Assembly: GCA_009746045.1 (NCBI GenBank) | Contig: RPFO01000448.1 | Location: forward strand, 3,330,049 to 3,394,048 | Direction: 5' to 3' | DNA: 64,000 nucleotides | DNA from: Mesostigma viride | Lineage: Eukaryota; Streptophyta; Mesostigmatophyceae; Mesostigmatales; Mesostigmataceae | Part shown: piece by piece, positions 55,551 through 64,000 of the stretch | How positions within the stretch are numbered: position 1 is the stretch's first letter | Layout: every line of letters begins with the position of its first letter | Notes under the pieces: model-generated | What the model was told of the DNA's origin: nothing | Seen by the model: only the letters and a program-made list of their open reading frames with translations | Database searches by the model: none | Program-made: the position numbers and the translations under genes

Positions 55551-57854
55551 CCGATCCAGTTGAGGGGCTTGGAAACTTGGAAGTCATGGTTGACGACTTA
55601 CGAAAAACATCTGAACGATGACGCCAAGTCGTTCTTGAGCACCTTTGTGTCGAAGGAGATCGAAGTTGCGATCGATGACGGTGTCTGGCATGAGAGGTTG
55701 TCAGTCGGGTCTGATGAGAAGATGAACCCTTGGAGTGATCCAACACTTCGTGATCTTTTGTTCGAAGTCATGGGGCGGAGCCTTCGAGGCAAAAGGTTAA
55801 AGGGGAAAGAAATTGCATCTCTTTTCGACACCTTTGAGTTGCTTGTTACCGAGTGCGGGTCAACGATACCCGACGCAGCGGATGTTACAGCTTATGTTCC
55901 TCGAAGCCTGCTCGTCTGGATCAAGCTGTCTTGTGCGACCAAACAGTACTGCAAGGACACGAGACAGCACCCATTGTCACACGAGTATTTTGACATCATC
56001 ATATCTGTCTGCAGGTGGGAAATGTACCAGGTCCTAGAGCAGGGGAAGACAGGTGAGGATTGGGACACCTCCCCGCTGACGGAAATCGATGTCAATCTGC
56101 TCTTGAAGAAAGGGTTCAAGGCTGCGCAGTTCGACTGGGATGTCTTCGGCGACTTTCTGTCGCCATGGACCACTCGGTATCTCCCGAGTTGTTCGGGCTG
56201 GCAAAGTGATTGAAGATTTGGATGGGGTTAGATCGCACTTCCTTTCGTCGTATTCAGTGTGGATGGCGCAGTTTAGGGTGAACCCAGACCCTATTCTTCC
56301 GAGTCGAGCTGTTGAATTGTTTCTTCAGTTGTGCGAGGATGAGATCCTGCGTTTTCGTCAGAGTGGGGAGTTCGACATGGCCGGACAGTATGAGCCCCCA
56401 CGAAAGGAGGTTGTCGCATGGCTTGAGTACAAGGGGATCGACGACTGCCTGTCGTTAGTGACGGCGAACATAAACGAGAAATCATGGAGTCAGGACATGC
56501 TATCTCACTTGTTTTTTCTTCGGACGTTTTTCGAAAACGAACTGAGCCACACAACTCCATCTGAGATGTGGCCGATCGGACAAGTGTTGCGGGAGTGGAG
56601 ATTTGACATTGAGGTAATTATTGACATTTGTGTACATTTTTATTCAGTCCGTTTAGATTTGTATTGTGTATTTCTTTTGTTGAAAAATTGTTACTAACGA
56701 TAATCGCATTTCTTTCTCTCCTTCCCGCCAGGAGGGTGACATTCCACGTTTTGAGGGACAAAGTCCTTCAGCGTTGAACCCGGAGGTAAGCAAATGCCGC
56801 TAAAGGTCGATTTGTGAAGATAGGATATTCAAGAAATACTTCCTGTTTTGACTGACTTTGTATATTTATCTGAACGCACGTTTCGTCTTGCAGGATGACG
56901 ATCAACCTTTCGAAGAGGTCGAAGGGATGGGGACGGAGAACGTAGAGGTAGGAAATTCGTTTCATTTTACTGTTCAAGCTTAGGGTTGGGGTCGCTCCGC
57001 AGAGCAACGTTAAAACAAAATTAATGCTCGTTTTTTTTATGTCATCGTCTGAATTATTATTTTTTTTTTTCATGCAGGAGGTGGACGAGAAGGAAGAGGA
57101 GGAGAAGGAGCAGGAGGTGGACGAGGAGGAAGAGGAGGAGGAGCACGAGGAGGAGGAGGAGGAGGAAGAAAATGAGCCCGAGCCAACTCCGAAGGGGAAG
57201 GGGAAGGCAAAGGTTTGTACAATGTTTTTTAAGTTTTTAACGCTGAAGGTCGCGCTGCAGAGCTAGGATGCCAGAGTTCAGATTACTCTTCTTAATACAT
57301 TTCGCTTCATGTGTATGTTGTGTGTTGTTGGTATACCTTCCAGCAGGCTAAAAAAAGGCGACGACGACATTCCAGGATCCCAAGAAGCTTATTGACAGAA
57401 AGAATAAGGTGAAGACTATCTGTGATATTGGCGACCTCATCCTAGGCAAGCCCCCTAAGGATGTTACGATGGGTGCCGGGGAGTTTCGCAAGTATCTCAC
57501 CCAACTACGCGTTGAGGCGGCGGCCGATTTCGCAATGAAATCTGACACCTTCAACGGTGAGCTGGCCTATGATTTCGTCAACCAAGTCAAGTCGAAGGGC
57601 ACCGAAAAGTTCAAGTGGAAACCAAAGGAGTACACGGAGGCGAAGGTGGACAAGGTCATCAAGTTCATGAAGTTGGATCTCAAGAGAAGGGATCGTGAAC
57701 GGGCGAAGCTGCTTGAGGGTCAGGCAAAAGCGTCCAAAAAGAAGAGGGATGCGGATAAAAAGGAGAAGGGGAAGGATAAGGGGGAGGATGACGCGGCCGG
57801 GGGGAGAAGGGCGGGAAGGGAAAGAAGGGGAAGAAGGCGGGAGAAAAGGAAGAG

Positions 57855-58257
57855 GTGCGTTTTTTGCGGAATTTTTGATTTAGAGGGGTAGCTCTGCGGA
57901 GTGAATCTTTTTAACTTCTCCGTGCTTTGCACCCTATTCGGTATTTTTTGTCTGCACGCCGACTATTTGCAAACGTTAAACTATTTATTGTTTTCCTGTC
58001 TCATCTTCGTCAATGCCTTCCTCCAGGGTGGCGAGGGGGAGAAAGGCGGAAAAGGAAAGAAGGGGAAGAAGGCGGGAGAAAAGGAAGCGGTGCGTTTTTG
58101 GTGATTTAGATTCAGAGGGGTAGCTCCGTGGAGTGACCCTTTTTACCTTCTGTGTTTAAGCACCCTACTCTGAGATTTTCCTACGCTCGCGGACTATATG
58201 CATACGTTAAACTATTTATTGCTTTCTTGTCTCATGTTCGTCAATGCCTTCGTTCAG
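57855..58257 (+). repeat. Duplicated exon-plus-intron cassette
   Basis: Introns 57855-58026 and 58090-58257 are near copies (GTGCGTTTTT start, GATTTAGA, GGGGTAGCTCYGYGGAGTGA, ACGTTAAACTATTTATTG, TCGTCAATGCCTTC end). The exon between them (GEKGGKGKKGKKAGEKEA) copies the end of the preceding exon. The unit of about 230 bp was duplicated in tandem, adding 21 codons in frame. Confidence 0.88.
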
Positions 58258-60899
58258 GGTGCCGAGGGGGAAGGAGACGGTGACGGAAGGTTGGCCGGCA
58301 ATGATGCCGTTTTTGCACTCGTCAAGGAGATGCTTAACTACGTCGAAGCCAGGGGCAAGGCGCCGGCGTCGGATATATTAAAGTGGCCTACCTTCTCCCC
58401 TTTTCTTGAGCTTCTGAAAGCACTTTCAAAGCTCTTCAAGGAGGGGATCCTGACGAGTAGTGGAAAGGTGGACAAGGAGCCGATCATCAAAGATTGGAAG
58501 ATGGCAACGACCGTGGACTCCGAGAAGGAGATCAGGGACAAAGCCATTCGGGACGCGAATGCTGTGCGGGAATCCCGTTGGATTCGACCGAGTGACTTCA
58601 TCGATACCGGTTGCAATAGCATGCGCATTCACACCGTCAACGGGCTGATTTTGCCTGACAACATGAGGCAGCGGTTGCTAAGCGATGAGGTGTTCAGGGA
58701 GAACGGGCGCATCTTGCTGAATGCAAAGACAAACAGTTTGCATTTTAAGGTGTGCATCCCTGTGTGGCAGTTCGCCTTTCAAGCGCTTGCGGAAACCAAG
58801 CCAAGCCTCTTCGCCAAACACATCACGTCCCGGCCCTTACCGGGATTGGCTGAAAAAATGCCATGGCGCTAGGACTGACGCGGAGTTCGTGGGCTCGCGT
58901 TACTTTCGCCCCTTGTCCGACAAGGAGATTGAGAAGTATCTTGGAACCAAGTCCACCGCTTCTTTCCTCAAGAGAGGTGTTGAGTTCCGGACCTATGCAC
59001 GAGTCGGGGAACAAGACGACGTTCTGCCCTTTGATTTTCAACCAAGGGAGGTCTTCAGCCTAATAAGCCAGGCCTCCTTAAAGGCATTCGACCCAAGATT
59101 TCACGAGAACATCCTGATGGCGAATATCTCGTTCTTCGATATGCGGTGGTCGACGGAAACCACTATTTCAAGGGTTTAAAGTCTTTCAAGCAATTGGAGG
59201 GGGAATGGACGCCCGGTGTGACACATGTTAAGAAACTAATGTGTGAAGGGGGGGCAGCGTCTGAGAACGCGAAGGACAGTGCCGCGGCGGCTAAACTTTT
59301 CTCATCCCTCATGGAACAATTCCATACTGGGTACGGGGGAACGAACGTCATTCTGCTTCGGGGGGCCGACCTTCTTCCAAATTGGGACGAGTGTAAAAAG
59401 TTCCCGGAAATATCTGTAAGTGGTAGTTCTATCTATGGCAATGGTGACGCTGCAGTTCCACCACTTCGTCGTGTTATGTCGAGTAAGGGTCGCACTGTGG
59501 AGTGACCATGTCAAAAGTCTTCCTTTATCATGCATTATAAATGCGGGAAGTCGCACACAGAAACGACATGGCAGTCAAACTCTCATCCCGACATATTTCT
59601 GGGGTGGTTTCGCAGAGTGACCCTAACTTACCGATTTCGGCGCTGAAGACCATTTTTCGCGCTCCCGTGCGTTCATAACGTCACGCTGCAAGTCGACCCT
59701 TGAATTGTTCTTGTGTGTCAATTTTTCGTTCCTCTGTTCGTGACAGGAGGTTGGGAAGAAGAAGCTGGATCGCCTATTCGAAATCTCCAAGGGCGCCAAT
59801 GCCGAAGATCAGGCGGTAGCGGATCGGACGCTTGGGCAGGCGCTTCTGGATGTTTGGAATTACAACAGGCTGTACTTGCACGGCGTCGTGAAGCAGGGCA
59901 AAGGGCATTTTATTCCCGATGGCCATTACACGAACCTGCTGGCGTACATCCTGCCGGCCACCAAACAATCAGTCGGGAGGGAAGGGAGTTTGGAGGGGAG
60001 TAAGGAGGATAAGGGGGAGTTGAGGGAGGAAGAAGGCGAGCGGAAAAAAAACAAGGCCCAACCTTCCCAAATTTCAAATTACAATCGAGTTCTGGCGAAC
60101 ACCTTCCTGCGCCTCACAAAGGCCAGGCCGGATGATGAGAATGACGTCACACCAGCTTCTGAGGAGACTATGACTCTCAGATGCCGGTTCGCTAACGCCG
60201 AGGGCACCAAGAAGGGGCAAAAGGTGTCCTGGACGTCTGTAAGGAACCTGGCGTCGTTTCCGATGATGGACGCTGTGTGTGAATGCATCATGAGTGGGGA
60301 GGTTGGGCCCGAAAAGCTGTCAAAGTTGGTGGAGTTGGCCAAGGACGTACTTGAGTGCGTTCGCCAATTCATCCTTATTAAGTTTCAGGAAAAGCCCGAC
60401 TTGGATGGCGAATGTAAGGGGGGGGCTGATATGGAGTACAAGGCTTCTCGCTTATTTGAAGAGGTGTTCGGCTTCGACTACTTGGGCGGATGCCAAGGAA
60501 CAAGGACGTCGTCGATCGATTCCTTGCATTTTGGGAGAAGGCCGTCATCATCACGCGCAATGTCGCCTACCTCTTAAAGTCCGAAGGTCTTGCCAATCAC
60601 CTAAGGATTCCGAGAAAGGATCTGATGGATAGCAATCGATCTAGTGGATCTCCTCGACAAAACCGCTCCGAACTTCAGCATGAAGGGTTCGCACGGCCTT
60701 CTGGACAAGGACTTGTATCTCCACTATCAAAAAAAGATGGAAGGAGGGGAAGGGAAGAAGGAGGCGGTGGTTGAGGTGAAGGAGAAAGTTGCAGGGAAAG
60801 GGGGGGAGAAGGTGGAAGAGAAAAGTGCTGAGCCGATTGAGTATAACTGGCGCAGCATTTCCTGGGATAAGATGACCGTCTGGTACAGGGGCAGCTCAC

Positions 60900-61140
60900 G
60901 TAGGTGGGACGCGAGTGGAACACTTTTCACCTAGGAGAGACACCAGGTTCAGGTACGTGGAACAGCCATGTTTCAGGTATTCATGTAAGTGGGACAGGGT
61001 AGCTTTCAAAATTCAGTGTGGTGGGACAGTTACATGTTCAAAATTCAGGTCGGTGGGACAGGCAAATTTTCAATTACATGTAGGTGGGACACATGTTCAT
61101 ACACATACAAAACACAGGTTGGTGGGACATGTCCCACCGA
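60900..61140 (+). repeat. Left subterminal array of GTNGGTGGGACA motifs
   Basis: Motif copies start near 60900, 60953, 60988, 61017, 61048, 61080 and 61117, at steps of roughly 30-50 bp with TTCAAAATTCAG-like spacers. The array ends with a small palindrome GGTGGGACATGTCCCACC. Confidence 0.85.
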
Positions 61141-61558
61141 GTTGTGTGGCATGGATGTGTAACACCTATAATGCGCTAGTTTCAGCTATACTGTCTGCAC
61201 TCGTTTCAGTGCTATATAAACTGTGCCGGAAAGGTCACGGCAAGCCCTACCTAGCCTATTCAAGGTGTGCCAGAAATACGGCAGGCGGGTGCGATTATTA
61301 ATGACGCAACCGGCAACCCTAATACCTCCGTTTACAACATGATGGCCAGATATTAAAAACATGAAGGGCAGTTGGGCCCACAGGGAAAAGTCTACATCGC
61401 AACAAGGCACCATGCGACTCCGCAGTCAGCGATCACAAACGTTTGCTTCACCCTTTCCGTGCGCTTCTGCTCATGCTGTTTAGGGTACCTGCACATAAGA
61501 AACGTGCCAAGACACACAACCACACACCATAATAATGCATTACAAATGCGAAGTACAA

Positions 61559-61832
61559 TGTTGTTGTTGTTGGTGGTGGTTGTTGTTGTGGTGGTGGTGG
61601 TGGCGGCGGCGGCGGTACATGGTGGTGGTGGGGGGTGGGGGTTGGGGTGGGGGTGGGGGTGTGGGGGTGTGGGGGTGTGGGGGTGTGGGGGGGTGCGTCC
61701 CTGTGTTGTGGTGCGTGTGCGTGTGACAGTGCATATGTACGTGTGATGTACGCGTGATGTGTGATGGGTGATGTGTGATGTGCGATGTGTGATGGGTGAT
61801 GTGTGATCGATGTGTGATGTGTGATGTGTGTG
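61559..61832 (+). repeat. GTT/GGT, GGGGTGT and GTGTGAT microsatellites
   Basis: 61559-61630 is GTT then GGT and GGC triplets. 61630-61700 is GGGGTGT-type. 61745-61832 is (GTGTGATG)n with variants. No gene is recognised in 61140-62023. Confidence 0.93.
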
Positions 61833-62023
61833 TGCTCATACGCCTACTAATATGTTGGCCCATTTGATCATGCCGACGTGACCTGTCGCATGTGTGCGGT
61901 AGACATATGTACTGCATGCTACCTAGTCACACATGGCATGGGTTTGCAGAGTTACATACAGAGTGTACATTCTTGTCACATAAATGGTCCAGTATATCTT
62001 GGAGCCAACCCATGCAACGATAC

Positions 62024-62305
62024 TTACTTGACCACCATGCGCCAGTGGTTGTCATACTTCTTTGCATACGGGTCCTGTGGGTCAGGGTTTCCGTAGTACG
62101 TCAGGCCGTCACCATACAAGGTGACAACCTGGTATTTGGCCCAGTCCGCCGTTGTCAGCACCTCGGCATGCTTTGCCACAGTGCGCTGTGGCGGAAGCTC
62201 GAGAGGAGGGAGAGAAGGCTTGGACTTTTTCTTGGCTGGGCGGGTGGCCTGATCCGTTGGTGGTGGTGCTCCCGCGGCTGGGTTGCCGACCCCTGCTGCC
62301 CCCAC
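62024..62305 (-). CDS. Possible exon of the pogo-like element gene, function unknown
   Basis: The frame has a Pro/Lys-rich start (TRPAKKKSKPSLPPLELPPQ) and a more ordinary second half (TTADWAKYQVVTLYGDGLTY then YGNPDPQDPYAKKYDNHWRM). It opens after a CAG acceptor-like site (GACCAG|GTGGGG) and ends in a donor-like AA|GTAAGT. It lies downstream of the HTH exon on the same strand, so it may belong to the same gene. I do not recognise the fold. Confidence 0.4.
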   Translation of the reverse strand: MGAAGVGNPAAGAPPPTDQATRPAKKKSKPSLPPLELPPQRTVAKHAEVLTTADWAKYQVVTLYGDGLTYYGNPDPQDPYAKKYDNHWRMVVK

Positions 62306-62698
62306 CTGGTCGGCTGCCCCCCCCTTCCCACCACGTCAGCTGCCTCACATCCGGCCTTGTCCCAGGTTGCCTCCACTGCTCCAGCCTTCTTGCATCATGA
62401 GCAATATCTTGCAAATAAAGGGGGGGCAGCTGGGATATCGCCAAGAAATGAGCAAGACTGCTAGTTTCCAACCCTTACATAATTCATGATCACCCGTTGC
62501 TGGGTGGTTACGCTGCATCATTTGGCTGCATGCGACGAAGAAGACCATTACATACTTTCGGCTCTTCCACGTCAAATTCTCACGGGGCCGGCCGGGCTGC
62601 ATGCATACTCATGAAACAATCGAAACTCAGCAAACTAGTGCGACATGTACAAAATGCAGCAGGAAAAATACCGACAATTATGATGGAAATAAACTTAC

Positions 62699-63147
62699 GC
62701 GCACAAGCGCGCGGTTGACCATGTACCCCTTGCTCCGATACTCGCGAATCTCAGTGGCCACCTCTTTCTCCACCAAGGGAAACTTGGCCGTAGTCGGGTT
62801 TCTGACACGACTTGGGCACTTCTTCCCCGCTAGCTTGGGGTTGTCTGCTGCAGCCTTGATGGCCGCCTCCTCTGTGAGCATGCGGTTGAAGGTTGAAATC
62901 GGGATGGGGGGGTCGCTAGTTTTGCAGAATTGGCGCTGCGACAATCCGCTCTCGTGAAAGGCGTCCAGAATCTTCCGCTTGGTGCGCATATCCCTGAACA
63001 TGTAATTTCATGATCTCGCGGCGCACGGCTTACTTTTTCGCCCTTGTCAGCTGGTTTGTCGGAGTTAACCAGCCCCGCTTCTGATGCCGTGGTTAGCCCT
63101 GCCTGTCGTAGTTGCTTTTCCCTCGTCCTCGGTGACATGCGGCACAA
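62699..63147 (-). CDS. CENP-B/pogo-type helix-turn-helix exon of a transposase-like gene
   Basis: The core exon (63001-62699) reads TKRKILDAFHESGLSQRQFC, IPISTFNRML, GKKCPSRVRNPTTAKFPLVE and KEVATEIREYRSKGYMV, and ends at a GTAAGT donor. 'KRK.IL......G.SQR..C....IP.STF..ML' followed by 'KFP.VE..V...I...R.KG' is the two-part HTH arrangement of Tigger/pogo transposases and CENP-B. An upstream frame from ATG 63147 (MCRMSPRTREKQLRQAGLTT) seems to be the N-terminus. It is out of frame with the core across about 63000-63040, either through a ~40-nt intron of uncertain phase or through a frameshift. No DDE catalytic domain was found, so the gene looks truncated or degenerate. Confidence 0.6.
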
Positions 63148-63530
63148 GAAAGCTTGCAGGTCCAGACCTGCGGGGGCCGGGCATCACGCGAGCCGCCGAC
63201 AGCTGGCCCTGCGGATGATGGACTGCACTCCGGCTCGCCTGACCCGCTCGCCATAGCGGCTCACCGTATATAGTTAGAGACCTCAGACCACGGATGCAGT
63301 CACGTGTTCAATAATTAGTTAATTGATCATTAACTGATGCAGCTGACTAGCACTCTCTAACAAAAGTCACGTGCCAACGTACTGTACGTAGCCAGCGTGT
63401 GCCTCTCTCACCTCCTTACAGTATACCATGTTAATTACGCCGGCAGAAGGGGAATTCATAAGGTGGGGCGCCTACAGTGCCACGTGTACTGATGTACGGT
63501 TATTGTGGATGCGACAGCCCACCGACCAAC
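63148..63530. other. Unassigned sequence inside the pogo-like element
   Basis: No gene or clear repeat. An AT-rich stretch with TAATTAGTTAATTGATCATTAA lies at about 63312-63333. Confidence 0.4.
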
Positions 63531-63895
63531 ACAGCAAGGTGGGGCACCTGTTCCACGTACTTAGATTTTGGATGGGACTGTTCCACCTACGCAGCAAGGT
63601 GGGGCACCTGTTCCTCGTACTCAGATTTTGTAAGGGACTGTTCCACAAACGCAGCAAGGTGGGCCACATGTTCCACGTACTCGGATTTTGGATGGGACTG
63701 TCCCACCTACGCGGCAAGGTGGGGCACCTGTTCCACGTACTCAGATTGTGGTTGGGACCGTCCCACAGGCGCATACAGCCCACTTCCACGGCTACGTGGT
63801 ACGCGAACCGTCCCACTTTCACGGCTAAGTGGTACGCGAACCGTCCCACTTTCACGGCTACGTAGTACGCAAACGTCCCACTTCCACGTGGTGTG
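63530..63895 (+). repeat. Right subterminal arrays (60-bp and ~36-bp units)
   Basis: 63530-63775 has four copies of a 60-bp unit with GGTGGGGCACCTGTTCCACG, TACTCAGATTTTGGATGGGA and CTGTTCCACCTACGCAGCAA. 63776-63895 has three or four copies of a shorter unit with CCGTCCCACTTTCACGGCTA and CGTGGTACGCGAA. Both carry the reverse complement of the left-hand GTGGGACA motif. Confidence 0.88.
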
Positions 63896-64000
63896 GGAAC
63901 AGCCCAAGTACCCGTGAGGCGGTGTACTGTACTGTGTACATATACACACAAGTGGTCACATATCACTACCAAGACCTATATTTCACTACACCGCACATAC

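Larger units (their letters stand above)
51833..60934 (+). pseudogene. Large multi-exon gene of unknown function, disrupted by a hAT-type insertion and frame breaks
   Basis: Exons are 51833-54939 (split by the insertion at 52615-54227), 55100-55162, 55332-55403, 55551-56613, 56732-56785, 56894-56947, 57078-57212, 57376-57854, 58027-58089, 58258-59415 and 59747-60934. All introns are GT-AG and phase 0. The parts are: a coiled KEKEEQERASLLQ repeat; Ser/Pro-rich SPPKSPxR repeats; a second coiled coil (WVKKERAEREAKQAEMEAAE); a globular exon 4 (RGLETWKSWLTTYEKHLNDD); acidic and Lys-rich linkers; a second globular part with YAVVDGNHYFKGLKSF, resembling the DGNHR motif of ParB/sulfiredoxin-like folds; and a last exon. 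Frame breaks lie near 54560, 56170, 57800, 58830, 59135, 60485 and 60640. At least 54560 (GGGGCCCC) and 57800 (G6) are in homopolymers and could be assembly errors. The 5' start lies upstream of 51833 and was not found. Total is about 1,940 codons. Confidence 0.6.
60886..63908. mobile_element. Putative pogo-like DNA transposon with inverted subterminal arrays
   Basis: The left subterminal region (60900-61140) has seven or so direct copies of GTAGGTGGGACA-like 12-mers. The right one (63540-63895) has the reverse complement (TGTTCCACGTAC/TGTCCCACCTAC) eight or more times. Between them on the minus strand lies a CENP-B/pogo-type HTH exon. TA dinucleotides flank the proposed ends (60884-60885 and 63909-63910), and the termini CAGGGGCAGCTC and CTTGGGCTGTTC are only loosely alike. 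The interval is 3,023 bp. It starts within the last exon of the 51.8-60.9 kb gene. Class and exact ends are inference. Confidence 0.5.

Noticed and set aside
63530..63780. CRISPR-like regularly spaced repeats
   Set aside because: The 60-bp units are contiguous tandem repeats with no unique spacers, in a eukaryotic context and next to a transposon-like gene.

Overview
The window is a repeat-rich nuclear segment of a eukaryote, most likely a green alga or a close relative. The evidence is GC-rich exons split by GT-AG introns, a nuclear-style gene with a chloroplast-transit-like leader that encodes a SepF (cyanobacterial division protein) homologue, a plant/algal-type PP2C phosphatase, and abundant non-LTR and DNA transposon remains. 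I cannot name the species. Several long reading frames carry single-base frame breaks, some of them in homopolymer runs. The sequence may therefore carry long-read indels as well as real decay.

Layout: 0-5 kb is satellite and foldback DNA. 5-10 kb is a nest of non-LTR elements that carry only an L1-ORF1-like gene. 11.1-13.0 kb (minus) is a five-exon SepF-like gene whose five exons sum to an intact 176-codon frame. 14.6-24.7 kb (plus) is a complete eight-exon PP2C gene (454 codons). Its introns are swollen by a 46-bp satellite, microsatellites, transposon pieces and tandem copies of its own exon/5'-splice-site junctions. 25.6-30 kb has further ORF1-only elements and a decayed LINE reverse-transcriptase tail. 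31.9-37.3 kb holds a three-exon DDE-transposase-like gene (minus). 38-41.2 kb holds a 37-bp minisatellite and a TTAA-flanked piggyBac-like non-autonomous element inside a ~175-bp satellite. 41.6-45.1 kb has two unidentified minus-strand genes and a near-perfect 615-bp palindrome. 46.3-51.2 kb is G-rich hexamer arrays and a 2.5-kb 30-bp minisatellite. 51.8-60.9 kb is a very large multi-exon gene of unknown function (about 1.9 kcodons). It is interrupted by a non-autonomous hAT-type element with a perfect 8-bp target duplication and ends at a second element (60.9-63.9 kb), which has inverted subterminal repeat arrays and a CENP-B/pogo-like HTH exon.

The most unusual signal is a short imperfect palindrome centred on CTGCAG, consensus GGTCRCTCTGCAGAGTGACC. 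It sits in nearly every intron of the DDE-like gene and of the 51.8-60.9 kb gene, and in a 58-bp tandem array just upstream of the latter. I did not find it in the PP2C or SepF introns. All introns of those two genes are phase 0 and most interrupt AG|G sites. This looks like a family of introner-like, hairpin-bearing introns. A second system-like pattern is repeated tandem duplication of exon/intron boundary segments in the two conserved host genes.
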